NCBI GenBank assembly: GCA_034440575.1
Contig: JAOTOL010001661.1
Location: 4,878,501 to 4,942,500 of the forward strand
Reading direction: 5' to 3'
Source of the DNA: Imbricaverruca yamaguchii
Lineage: Eukaryota; Arthropoda; Thecostraca; Neoverrucidae
Length of the DNA: 64,000 bases
Below, in pieces: positions 35,925-45,468 of the stretch; position 1 is the stretch's first letter, and each line of letters opens with the position of its first letter. The translations under genes were made by a program, and so were the position numbers. The notes beneath the pieces were generated by a model. That model made no database searches. It was not told the origin of the DNA and saw only the letters and a list, made by a program, of their open reading frames with translations.

Positions 35925-36118
35925 CCCATAACAACAGGTGGCGTGAAAGAGCCGACTGTTCACTGCGGACTCGGGTAGTCGCCATGGACACTTACAGTGC
36001 TTGTTGCACCTGCAGATGGTTCCTAGGACAACGGGTGGCGTTGAATAGCCCACGGTGTACTGCAGACGCGGGTAGCCGCCGTTCGCGTGACAACGGGTGG
36101 CGTCGGACAGCCGACCGC
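35925..36118. repeat. Short tandem units next to the NR-2 stop
   Basis: Repeated words RTAACAACRGGTGGCGT, CACTGCGGACTCGGGTAG/ACTGCAGACGCGGGTAG and GCCATGGAMRCTKRCAG recur two to three times (about 70-bp period). They occupy the first 190 bp after the NR-2 stop and end inside the coding exon. Confidence 0.55.
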
Positions 36119-36423
36119 TTACTGCAGAGTCGGATATACGCCATGGAAGCTGGCAGCGTCTGGGAACTGACTGCCGCGGTTCGGACCGTAGCCGTGCAGT
36201 GGGAACGGTGTCGTCATCTGCTGTGGCGCTGCCGCGGCTGATGCGTAGCTGGACACCGGGCTGCCCATCGGTGACGTCATATGCTGTGGCGCGGCCGCGG
36301 CTGATGCGTAGCTGGACACCGGGCTGCCCATTGGTGACGTCATGTGCTGATGCGGCTGCGTCATCATCGGCGAGGATGGCTCCGTTTTCATCCGCTTCTC
36401 TTCGGGGCCCAGGTTGTCGACAT
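36119..36423 (-). CDS. NR-2 exon 8 (last coding exon)
   Basis: The acceptor is CGATCTGCAG before ATGTCGAC at 36423. Phase 1 entry joins the G from exon 7. There are 100 further residues and a stop at 36119-36121. The sequence runs DVDNLGPEEKRMKTEPSSPM, a repeated 21-residue unit starting HMTSPMGSPVSSYAS (two copies, a 63-bp tandem duplication at about 36237-36362), then HGYGPNRGSQFPDAASFHGV. It is the homologue of NR-1 exon 2201-2448 and extends 14 residues beyond the point where NR-1 stops. MKTEPSSP fits the phosphorylation-dependent sumoylation pattern (hydrophobic-K-x-E-x-x-S-P). It forms the C-terminus of the receptor's F-domain-like tail and is probably disordered. Confidence 0.82.
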
Positions 36424-36477
36424 CTGCAGATCGGAGTTGATCAGCCGCATGCATGCGTATCCCATCTGCTTACCAAA

Positions 36478-37135
36478 CCAAACGTACGAAAACGAAAGCT
36501 CTCGACGAGCAGGGCCCGAAACCATCCCCTAAAATTTCCCCCGAAGTGACGTAACTTGGAGAGTCTGTGTGATCAAGAAAATGTTCTTGGCTCTGGGGAG
36601 ATATTAAGAACAATTATGTGGGATGAAAAAAGGAAGGTGAAATTGATCATGGCCCCAAAATGTTCGCCCATACAAAAACCAGCATGTTAAGTTTGTGAAA
36701 TTTCCCAAATTTTAAGTTTTCATTTTTCCTGAATGCTTATTATTCGAATGAGTAAAGCCGGCCATAAAACGTTATTTTAAGTTAACGTGCTCCGATAAAA
36801 GTGCTTACTTTCGTCAGAATCTTCAACTTGAGCCCTAATGAGTAAATATGCAGAACTAATGCGTTATCAAAAACGTAAGGAATACAAAATCATCATAAGT
36901 TTGGGGCAGCCCCAAACATAAACAAAGGCTGAAAGCTTCATTAAAATATCTTTATCCGCTAAAGCGTGACGATTACTATAACTTTTTTTAAGTGATCTCG
37001 CTTGACATTCAGCGCAGGTGACCTGACCTAAGAAATTTCAAACTCACCAAATTGAAGGCATGCCAAATTTCGGCGCACTGCCGCGCTGTTTTTAACTATT
37101 CTCCGAAAATCCTAAGAGGGAGTGTGAGGTGACCC
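36478..37135 (-). mobile_element. Single arm of long-TIR family 2, in the last NR-2 intron
   Basis: Matches the right arm 51328-52165 in the same orientation (TTGGCTCTGGGGAG, AAAGCGTGACGATT, AATTTCGGCGCRCT, GAGGGRGTG blocks). It is therefore the inverted form of 27436-28262. It starts only about 55 bp upstream of the last NR-2 exon acceptor. No opposing arm was found nearby. Confidence 0.78.
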
Positions 37136-37983
37136 TACTCGAGAGAGTTAATGCCAATGATATGCACCTAAAAAACTTCGTGTCGCACCTACCAAGGCCG
37201 AACTCATGAGACCAAGTCAAAATACGATTCGGCAAAATAGTTCATTTCAAGTTGATGACTTTTCGACAGATTCCGTTAATGGAAAGGCAATGGAATACAA
37301 TGTAAAATAGTCCGTGACAAGCTGTTCTCGAGGCAGTTTCAGATTTGTCTTTTATCTTCTTTTTTATCTGAATGTTGACCCTGTTTGACCCCATGTACAT
37401 CAGGACGAGAAACGACGTAAACCATAACTAAATTCAGCGCAGGTACACTGACATTTCCTCGTAAATAGTCGCTGTTGCAGCCTATAGTGCACGAGCAATG
37501 TCCATGATTTCTGATTTTTTTCTTCGATAATACTACTGTGACCTGACCTGATACCGACTTCTAAGTTGGATTGCTACCAGGGAACATTATCATTAATGAT
37601 ACATACCGTGGATAGTGTATCAATCAACAATGATGCTGCACTGTGTAGCTCATTGCGTAGCGGCGCAAAGAAAGGAAAGGTGAAAGGACGACGTGCCAAA
37701 TTTCAAAGCGATATCTCAAATGGTTCAGAAATTATCTTTCAAAAGTATTATGGGGTCAAATTTGTGTCGCATTGCAAACCATTTCGGGCCACGTGTGTGA
37801 ATGAATACTTCGTGTCTATCTACATTAATGCAAATTCCTAACTCGCTAAGTTACTAAGAAATAATTCGTTGCTATTTCTTTCCTAAGGATCGCATATTCG
37901 AAAGAAAAAACGTATGGACGCGGACGCCGAAAAAGGCCCCGGTGCCTTTTCAATAGAATGATAACTTCGGCAACATAAATCTG

Positions 37984-38058
<75 letters not shown>

Positions 38059-38780
38059 TAATGCAATGCAATCTGTCAATCTAATATAATCACACCTCAA
38101 ATGACTGCCCCAACTGGGACCCCGAACACCTATTCTGAACACCCCGAAACGTACCGTAAATATTTAGAGAAAAACCTAGTAATGTAAACCAATGCAAGAT
38201 GAAACTGAAACAACGTTCAGCGTATACTGTACGTATTTCTTTGGCTTCCAATATTTTTCATCCACCGGCAAGATGGCGATAATTGTTACTGACTAGCGCC
38301 TCCTCTGGCCTGATAACACCAGGCGTCCGTCTCTCATGCTGGTGGCCAGGGTACAGATGGGCAGATGGGTCTGCTCGACCCCTGCACAACCAGCTGGGCC
38401 CGCATAGGCGAGCTAACACGAAGGGTGAATTTCAACCGGTGGTGTACGATCCTGGCTACTCGATGGCAATGTTCAATGTTCACCTCAATGGCAACGCAGT
38501 ACTACGTTCAATGGCAATGTTCACCTCTGAACATTGCCGGCGTGGCAGAGAGCCTTGGGGTTACTGATGGCACAGCTGGCTGTGCAGGCCACATGGTATC
38601 ATCAGCATCTTACGGATGCAGATGAACGTGCGGCCCGTACACGCGCACTCATGGTTATAGGAAATGCCGGAAGCGTATTGAGGTTTCAAGTGAGGAACCG
38701 ACAATTCCAAGGCGACCGCGCAACCGACGACCGGCTGCCCCCGGGTGCAACATAACCAAAATGGACTAATGCATCCCGAA
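37136..38780. other. Rest of the last NR-2 intron
   Basis: Contains a (TA)n tract at 37986-38053 and a short repeat of CAATGGCAATGTTCACCTC type at 38464-38530. No coding signal was recognised. Confidence 0.5.
37986..38053. repeat. (TA)n microsatellite
   Basis: An uninterrupted TA run of about 68 bp. Unlike the tracts at 10.9 and 53.7 kb it is not flanked by inverted arms. Confidence 0.97.
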
Positions 38781-38834
38781 ATGGGCGCTACATAATCATC
38801 ATGGACGATGTCCCCTAAAGCCCAAATAAATAAC
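38781..38834 (+). mobile_element. Retroposed tail copy
   Basis: Begins ATGGGCGCTACATAATC and ends CCTAAAGCCCAAATAAATAA, like the insert at 9479 (ATGGGCGCTATATGATC). No convincing target-site duplication was seen. Confidence 0.55.
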
Positions 38835-38895
38835 GACGTATCTTAAAACCACAATAATCAGTCAATCAATCTGATCTAACCGTCAGTCAGACTAC

Positions 38896-39053
38896 CCGCT
38901 GCCGGTGAGTGCTGCAGCTCCATACTCTGCAGGAACTCCTGAAAGCTGTCCTGCGGCGCCACCGTGTTCGGTTGGTTGACCAGCATGCCGGTCGGCGACT
39001 GCTTGCAGCATCGCTCGGCAGCCCAGTCGGGCAGCGCCGTCATCGCGTGGTAC
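38896..39053 (-). CDS. NR-2 exon 7
   Basis: Acceptor GTTGGTCGGCAG before GTACCACG (39053, phase 2 entry). Donor GGCAGCGG|GTAGTC at 38896, phase 1 exit. The exon has 52 codons, from YHAMTALPDWAAERC to EFLQSMELQHSPAA. It is the counterpart of NR-1 exon 449-564 by phase, position and the Y-x5-MxLPxW-like start. The segment FQEFLQSMEL is predicted helical, but no known domain is recognised. Confidence 0.8.
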
Positions 39054-39339
39054 CTGCCGACCAACAGTCCCATGGGAGCTGTAGAGCCAGTCCATTCGCT
39101 GTTGCGTCCATGGTTAAAGCGCAAAAAACTTCACCTGAAAGCTCGCATGGAATACAATCACGGGTGTTTTGTGCGTGTGCGTGTTCTTAAAACATCACAA
39201 CCGACTGTCTTATGAGCTGCGATGGGGAGGACGGTGGCCAAACGGTTATAACGCTGGTCTTAGTCGGTACGCAAACGGAGGGGTGTGTTTCTCGGCTCGC
39301 GGCACGCACGGCGAACAAAATATATGTGTGTTGTGTGTG

Positions 39340-39436
39340 GATATCTGTATATATATACACACACACCACACACACACCACACACACACCACACACACACA
39401 CACGCACACGCACGCACGCACGCACGCACGCACACA
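39340..39436. repeat. (CA)n-rich microsatellite
   Basis: Interrupted CA/CACG dinucleotide tract in the 412-bp NR-2 intron between exons 6 and 7 (39054-39465). Confidence 0.9.
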
Positions 39437-39465
39437 GGTGGGCCCGGCGATGTCGATCCACTCAC

Positions 39466-39840
39466 CCCTGAGGCCACTGCTGCAGGTGGGCCCGGTTGAA
39501 GAAGCCCGCCTGCTGGTTGCCGAACTGGGCGGCGCCGTAGCTGCCGGCGATTTGCAGCCCAGCCTGAGGGGTGGCAGGCTGAGGTGCCGAGTAGCCGGCG
39601 GCCGCCTTCCGGGTAGCCGCGATCTGCTTCCCCGACTGAGGGGTGGCAGGCTGATGCACCGGGTAGCCGGCGGCCGCCTGCCGGGTAGCCGCGATCTGCT
39701 TCCCCGCCTGAGGTGTGGCAGGCTGATGTACCGGGTATCCGGCGGCCACCTGTTGTAATCGGTGGTACTCCGTGTAGTACATGGGCAGAGAGTTGGACCG
39801 CTGCGGCAGTTTCCGGCCGCCCGGTCCGCCATTGCGATCC
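39466..39840 (-). CDS. NR-2 exon 6 (repeat-bearing tail)
   Basis: Acceptor CACCCTGCGCAG before GGATCGC (39840, phase 2 entry). Donor CCTCAGGG|GTGAGT at 39466, phase 2 exit. The exon has 124 codons. It begins RDRNGGPGGRKLPQRSNSLP and MYYTEYHRLQQ, then carries about three 23-residue repeats of the type AAAGYPVHQPATPQAGKQI (69-bp units on DNA), and ends FFNRAHLQQWPQG. RKLPQRSNS could be a basophilic kinase or 14-3-3-like site (inference). The repeats suggest recent length change in a disordered region between the ligand-binding domain and the end of the protein. Confidence 0.82.
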
Positions 39841-39849
39841 CTGCGCAGG

Positions 39850-40345
39850 GTGGCGGTGTCACGGAGTGTACACGGTGGCAGTGTCACGGAGTGTACACGG
39901 TGGCAGTGTCGGAGAGTGCACACGGTGACAGTGTCACGGAGTGTATACGGTGGCAGTGTCGGAGAGTGTACACGGTGGCAGTGTCACGGAGTGCAAACGG
40001 TGGCAGTGTCGGGGAGTGTACACGGTGGCAGTGTCACGGAGTGTAAACGGTGGCAGTGTCGGGGAGTGTACACGGTGGCAGTGTCACTGAGTGTACACGG
40101 TGGCAGTGTCGGGGAGTGTACGTGGTGGCAGTGTCAGGGCGGTTAGACCGTGACAGTGTCAGGGACCGAACTGAGTGGCAGTGTCGGGGAGGGTACATGG
40201 TGGCAGTGGCAGTGTCAGGGATCGTATAGAGTGGCCGTTTCGGGGAGTGCACATAATGGCAGTGTCAGTGTCCGGGGGTGTACATGGTGACAGTGACAGT
40301 GTGAGGGAGTGTACATGATGGTAGTGGCGGTCTCTGGGAGTGTAC
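39850..40345. repeat. 25-bp minisatellite in the NR-2 intron
   Basis: About 18 units of CGGTGGCAGTGTCACGGAGT plus five bases, alternating with GTCGGGGAG variants. It starts ten bases upstream of the exon-6 acceptor, so the array forms the immediate splice-site environment. Rotating-frame ORFs are artefacts. Confidence 0.92.
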
Positions 40346-40586
40346 TGGGTGACATGTTTTTGGCCAAGGGAATGTCGTGTGCGAACCGTTACGTTTTCAA
40401 CACGCTCAAGATGATTTGGAGACTTCGACTCGGGAGACCGTGTGCCACGCTTTTTGGGAACCTTAACATTGACCATATGGCCTGCGGACAGACGGATTTG
40501 GACAGACTGACGGATATAGTGACTTAAAAATAGCCCCTCGCCAATAGTCTGCTACCAATCAAGGCGTTTAATCCTGAAGTTCGAGC

Positions 40587-40638
40587 GGGCGCTAAATGGT
40601 CTCGTAGTCGGAGCGCCATTAAACCCAAATAATCGATC
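40587..40638 (+). mobile_element. 52-bp retroposed tail copy
   Basis: GGGCGCTAAATGGTCTCGTA, then TTAAACCCAAATAATCGATC. Imperfect flanking repeats AATCCTGAAGTTCGAGC (40570-40586) and AATCCTTTAGTTCAAGC (40639-40655), 14 of 17 identical. Confidence 0.65.
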
Positions 40639-40808
40639 AATCCTTTAGTTCAAGCAGGCATTAATACTTCTGCATGATTGCATTAAATATAAACGTTCTC
40701 ACCCATTGAACTCATTGTGCTGGAGAGAATGAGGAACATCGATTCTGGTACCATCAATTACTTAGGATATCGATGTTCTTCCGGTGTTCCACAACTGATC
40801 AGGCTGTC

Positions 40809-40873
40809 TCTGGGCGCTAAATAACGTCAGCGCTAAAACGCGTTGTCGGGCTTTTCAGCCCAAATAATCGATC
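40809..40873 (+). mobile_element. 65-bp retroposed tail with target-site duplication
   Basis: Contains TGGGCGCTAAATAACGTC and TTCAGCCCAAATAATC. The perfect direct repeat GATCAGGCTGTC lies at 40797-40808 and 40874-40885. Confidence 0.78.
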
Positions 40874-41011
40874 GATCAGGCTGTCCCCCCACACACACAT
40901 CAAAATCGAGATGAACACACCACCACCAGACATGTTTCCTGTCCATAAGCAAGAGCGTGGAGGAGTTCTCTAAAACAGCGACTCATTTATGAATGGTGAT
41001 TTTCTAGCAGT

Positions 41012-41222
41012 GGCGCAGCCAGGATTTTCCCAGGGGGCCCGGATCAAATTTGTTCTTGTAATTAAGTACGGAAAGCTTCGGGTTCGAAGCCCGCTTAAAA
41101 TGTTGAGGTTTCCATGGTGAGAATCTCTTAAGTTTCTCAATTGATCAGGTGTATTTTTCGTTGCTAAGGGGGGGGGGGGGGGTCGGGCCCGCAGGTCCTC
41201 GCCTCCCCTTGGCTGCGCCTCC
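41012..41222. mobile_element. MITE-like element with TGGCGCAGCC ends
   Basis: The left end AGTGGCGCAGCCAGGATTTT and the right end CCCTTGGCTGCGCCTCCG are inverted. The interior has GGGGGCCCGGATC and a run of 15-16 G at 41167-41182. The end type is widespread in animal genomes. Length is about 210 bp. Confidence 0.65.
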
Positions 41223-42228
41223 GTTCCCTAGCACGCATGGAAACTCCAGGTTATGGGGTTCAGAATCCTCCTTCATTTGCCAAAAGCAAGTTTAACATTT
41301 GGCCTGTGGCATTGTTAGATACCCCAGGGCCCATAATGCACCGCAGAGCCTCGGGGCTGGACAGAGGTGTCATCTGATGGTGTCTACAACTTAACACAAA
41401 CAGGGGGGCCTGTGCAGGGTCAGAAGCGAAGCAACCATCAACGGAAATGGTGGCAGCTGTCTCATCAATCACCATCGTGGCGGCAGAGCTAAAAAAACCT
41501 CCGATATGGTAGATGGGGTCGGCGCCCAAGTGGTTATAACTATCAGCAATTTCGGCGACCAAAATTACCTAAATAGCTTGGCAATGTCAAGAGCTGGACA
41601 ATTATGTCTGCTGGAGTGACTGCTTTCGTAAATTATATTTCCTGAAATAGTTATACTCTGACAAAAGATAGTTTGCTAAAATAAGTATGCATGAGGAAGA
41701 GCCCATTTGGAGCAAAAGCACGTTGGCAACAGTTTCTAGCCATCCCTGTGACTTTATAAGCTACTTCTAGTTTTTCATTCAGCAATTGGATGGATTTCAT
41801 ATCCTCAAGCACATGTCAAGAATGCGAACAGAAATCTGCTCGCAAAAGCACCACGCTCCACCGGAGCGTCGTTTTCATCGGCGACCGGTCGGCGACGACT
41901 GTACAAAATCATTGGGGAAAACGCCTGACTGCTAGCGACGATCTGGTCGCCACCGTGGCCGCTTCGCTGTCGCCAAACCGCCAGCACATTGTCCTGTTCG
42001 GTGCGACGAGAACCGCTGTCGCTGGCGGAATGAACCAATCACAAGCCAGCATTACGATTGACCTTCGATTTGAACTTCTGGTTCGTGTTGCTCGAATGTG
42101 ATGGCGGTAAATTGACGGCTCTGAAATATAGATTCTTTTTGTTTACTGCGCTAAGCCTTGTTTTGTGTACTCAAAACCAGGCTGCTGTGCGATATTACAG
42201 TGCACCTGTTAATAGCGTCTTTATCGCG
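41223..42228. other. 5' flank of copy B
   Basis: A 100-codon minus frame (41260-41562) and a 103-codon plus frame (41790-42101) have no recognised domain. 41860-42060 is locally GC-rich and may hold the promoter or 5' UTR of copy B (inference from position). Confidence 0.35.
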
Positions 42229-42412
42229 ATGATCAAGAGTGAAGGCAGCAAACTGGAGGGGCCGAAGAAGCGAGCTAGGCGCAACGCATTTTGCACGTAT
42301 TGTGACTTCTATGGGTCATCTCAAAACTTGCCCAAGTATACAAGGCGTAAACATCCAGGCATGCCCGCAAAGGAAAAGAAGACAGGCCCATTGGATGGAT
42401 GGCTACAGAGTG
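42229..42412 (+). CDS. Transposase-like copy B, exon 1 (zinc finger)
   Basis: Starts at ATG 42229 (MIKSEGSKLEGPKKRARRNA), although the frame is open further upstream. Encodes FCTYCDFYGSSQNLPKY and RRKHPGMPAKEKK: Cys-x2-Cys with a distal His, a degenerate C2H2/BED-like finger in which the usual middle His is replaced (LPKY). It ends at the strong donor CAGAGTG|GTAAGT (42412, phase 1), compatible with the acceptor at 45468. The basic stretch KKRARR could serve as a nuclear signal. Copy A has a parallel first exon. Confidence 0.6.
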
Positions 42413-42704
42413 GTAAGTCTTCCTGGACAGTAGGCAAATATACTAGGCTTCACCTGTTTCACACCAGTACTTAAATCATGCTTGTTTTTAGCATGTTGAA
42501 ATCCGAGCTTTTATTGGGTGCAAAATGACCTGTTGCTACACCTTAAAACCATAAAAAATTGTCATAGCTTTTATCATAGTGTGTGAATTAATGAGATCCA
42601 CTATAACTGAGTATGCAACATGCGTATTAAGGAGATCCACCATAACTGAGTGCATATTGAGCTCATGGTGAGCATGTTTCTATTGAAAGACTTCTATATG
42701 TTTG

Positions 42705-43030
42705 TAAAGTGGTCAGACAAAATTGTTACAAGAAATTTTACTTTGACAAGTGTAATGTTATGCATGCTGGTATGCAGCATGTAAGCCAGAAAGAAAACAT
42801 TTGGTATGTTTGGGCAATAAGTATAAATGTGTCATATGAAGTGAAGAAGTTATCAGGAAGCTACTATGCATATGTCGGGCCACATTTGGAAATTGCATTA
42901 AAGCCGGATAATCTAGTTATGACAGATTGTTGGCTTTTAAAGATAGAAAAGAGGGCAACAAATATGGTTAATGATTTAAGCAGCCTTGGTCCATGGTCAG
43001 CAGAAAGGATAGGCAAGGGAAATGTTTGAA
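42705..43030 (+). mobile_element. LINE RT C-terminal fragment, degenerate
   Basis: The frame reads FYFDKCNVMHAGMQH, YYAYVGPHLEIALKP and CWLLKIEKRATNMVND. It is a diverged, internally deleted version of the same protein region at 43188-43940. It sits directly upstream of that fragment, in the first intron of copy B. Confidence 0.75.
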
Positions 43031-43094
43031 TTTAACAGATATGGTGTAATTAGAGGCCAATAATTCCAAATCAAGATGAATCATCGTAGTACAA

Positions 43095-44134
43095 GGCTAA
43101 GAGTAAGCAAGCAAGGGGTCAGTACTGGGGCCACTACTCCTCATTATATTTGTAAATAACATTGAAAGTGGCCTAAGCAGTAAAGTTTTGAAATTTGCAG
43201 ATGATTTGAAGGTCTTTAGGGCAATAACAGGTCAAGATGAGCATATCTCGCTGCAAAAAGACTTAGACGAACTTGTGAAGTGGTCCGAAGAATGGCAAAT
43301 TAAATTTAATTTTGATAAGTGCAAAATCATGCATGTAGGTAAGCAGCATATGAAGGCTCCATACTTGATGGGAGGCCAAGTGCTGTCAGTGACTCAACAG
43401 GAGGAGGATTTAGGTGTTATTCTAAACACAGAACTGGGGGCATCAAAACAGACCAAGGAAGCCAGGAAGAAGGCACTGAGAATGCTCGGGGCAATAAATA
43501 GGAATGCATCATACAGAAGTGAGGAAGTGATCAGGAAGCTTTACTGTGCATACGTCAGACCACATTTGGAATACTGCATCCAAGCTTGGTCTCCTAGCTA
43601 TGAAAAAGATTGTTGGCTTTTAGAGAGAGTACAAAAGAGAGCTATAAAAATGGTTAATGGCATAAGCAACCTGGCATATGAGGAAAGATTGAAGAAATTG
43701 AATATGTTTTCACTTAGATATAGAAGGCTGAGAGGAGATATCATCGAGGTCTTTAAATTTGTCCATGGTCTGGAGAGGGGATACCTTGGCGAAATGTTTG
43801 AATTTAACAGAAATGATGCAATTAGAGGTCATAAATTCAAAATTAAATTAAAACTACAGCAGAACAAGGTTAAGGCAAACTTTCTTCACCAACATGGTAG
43901 TAGAACACTGGAACTAGCTGCCATAAAACATCGTCAGTAGCAGCACATTGTACATCTTTAAAAACAGCATAGACAATCATTATAAGAATAGAGGGCTTGC
44001 TTTTCAGTATTACTGGGAGGGCTGATTGACAGATTTGGTGGGCAACTGGTTCAGTGTACAGAGTGCAACCAAGAAGGGCCCTTGTGGCTCATAGTTGCAC
44101 TAATCTTTTATGTCTTTATGTCTTTATGTCTAAG
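43095..44134 (+). mobile_element. LINE RT fragment with 3' tail (CR1/Jockey-like)
   Basis: The frame 43188-43940 (250 codons) starts MKFADDLKVFRA, where FADD is RT motif C. It continues KWSEEWQIKFNFDKCKIMHV, QQEEDLGVILN, YCAYVRPHLEYCIQAWSP and RRLRGDIIEVFKFVHGLERG. This is the standard order of thumb and C-terminal motifs in CR1/Jockey-clade LINEs. The preceding 43100-43187 encodes the motif B side (GVSTGATTPHY in a broken frame). A 3' UTR follows, and the element ends in a CTTTATGT octamer repeat at 44107-44132, the simple-repeat tail of CR1-type elements. The element is strongly 5' truncated. Confidence 0.85.
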
Positions 44135-44390
44135 ACAATCTTTCTTCACCGACAGGGTAGTTGGTCATTGGAACCAGCTAGCAGACTCCATTAACATCCT
44201 TATAAATAGCATATGCAAATATTATTATGAGAGAGGGGTTATTTTCTAGCATTCCAGGGATAGTTAATTCACATTTGACAAATCTGGTGCCCAACCAGTC
44301 CCTGGTGTTCACAAAATCCAACTCAGAAGGATTCCTGTGGCTCGTAGGTGCATTTATTCTTTATGTCTCTGCTTTTATGTCTTAAAATAA
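44135..44390 (+). mobile_element. Second LINE 3' end fragment
   Basis: Begins with sequence equivalent to 43875-43930 (TTTCTTCACCGACAGGGTAG) and ends with TTCTTTATGTCTCTGCTTTTATGTCT, again the TTTATGTC tail. It therefore represents a separate, very short 3' copy joined to the tail of the previous one. Confidence 0.7.
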
Positions 44391-44899
44391 AGTACATGAT
44401 GCAGTAGGCTCTCATGAAAGGTGTACTACGGCATTGCATGAAGCTAAAAATAATTGGAGATTCCACTTAGTATCATATTTTGTAGGTATTTTAACAAGAA
44501 GAAATTACAGCAGATTGGAAAAGGGCAAATGTAGTTCCTATTTTTAAGAATATATGACAGGGAATGTTCCAAATTGTAGACCAGTATGCAAGTCTCGCAT
44601 CCCTGGTCTGTAAGGTAATTGAAGCAGTTGCTGAGGATAGCATGGTAGTTTTCTGGAAAGAAACAGATTGATTTGTGATATTCAACATTATTTTAAGAAT
44701 GATTCATCATGTCTGACAAATCTCTTGAAATTTTTTTATTTTGCTACAAACCTAATGTGGAAATAGTGTTATAGTTTTAAGATCAACAGCAGCTAATGAT
44801 GCTGAATGACACAAAGTCTTGTGGAAGATGTTCTTACAGGAGTCAGCCAGTGGTCATTACTGGGATCACCATTGTTCATTGCATTTGTAGATAGTATTG

Positions 44900-45380
44900 A
44901 AAATGTACAGCCAGAAAGAAGGTACAAATGCTTGGGGCAATAAATTGGAATGTATCATACAAAAGTGAAGTAGTTATAAAAAAGCTTTACTGTGCACATG
45001 TCAGGCTGCCTTTGGAATACCATGTTCAGGCTTAGGGCACCTGGTTATGCGAAAGATTGTTTGCTCTTCAAGAGAGTGTAAAAGACGGCAACAAAAATGG
45101 TTAATGTCTTGTTAATGTGTAAACAACCTAGCACACAAGGGAAGGTTTGAATAATTCAATATTTTCTCTCAGTTATAGAAAGCTGAGGGGAGATACAGTC
45201 ATACTGCAAGCAATTTGTCAAATTTAACAGAAATGATACAATTAGAAGTCATCAATTCAAAATTAAAGTTAGCCATAGCAGTTCATAGCTAAGAGAGCCT
45301 TTCTTCACCAACAAAATAGTTGAATATTGGAAGTAGCTACCTAACTTCATTGTTAGTGGAAGTGCTCTGAGCATCTTTTA
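44900..45380 (+). mobile_element. Third LINE 3' fragment, heavily mutated
   Basis: Peptide fragments in broken frames match the 43.2-43.9 kb copy: MLGAINWNVSYKSEVVIKKL, YCAHVRLPLEY and SYRKLRGDT. DNA blocks such as TTTCTTCACCAACAAAATAG also match. Many stops. Confidence 0.65.
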
Positions 45381-45468
45381 GAATAATGGAAAATATTTGT
45401 CATTTAGTGACATTTGTCATTTGCCAATGTATTGATACCTGCACTGATATGTGTTAATTTTGGCGTAG

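Larger units (their letters stand above)
40346..41011. other. Intronic DNA with two retroposed tails
   Basis: Apart from inserts 40587-40638 and 40809-40873 nothing is recognised. Confidence 0.5.

Noticed and set aside
41260..41562. 100-codon minus ORF upstream of copy B
   Set aside because: No domain, no paralogue in the window, and position in a presumed promoter/intron region.
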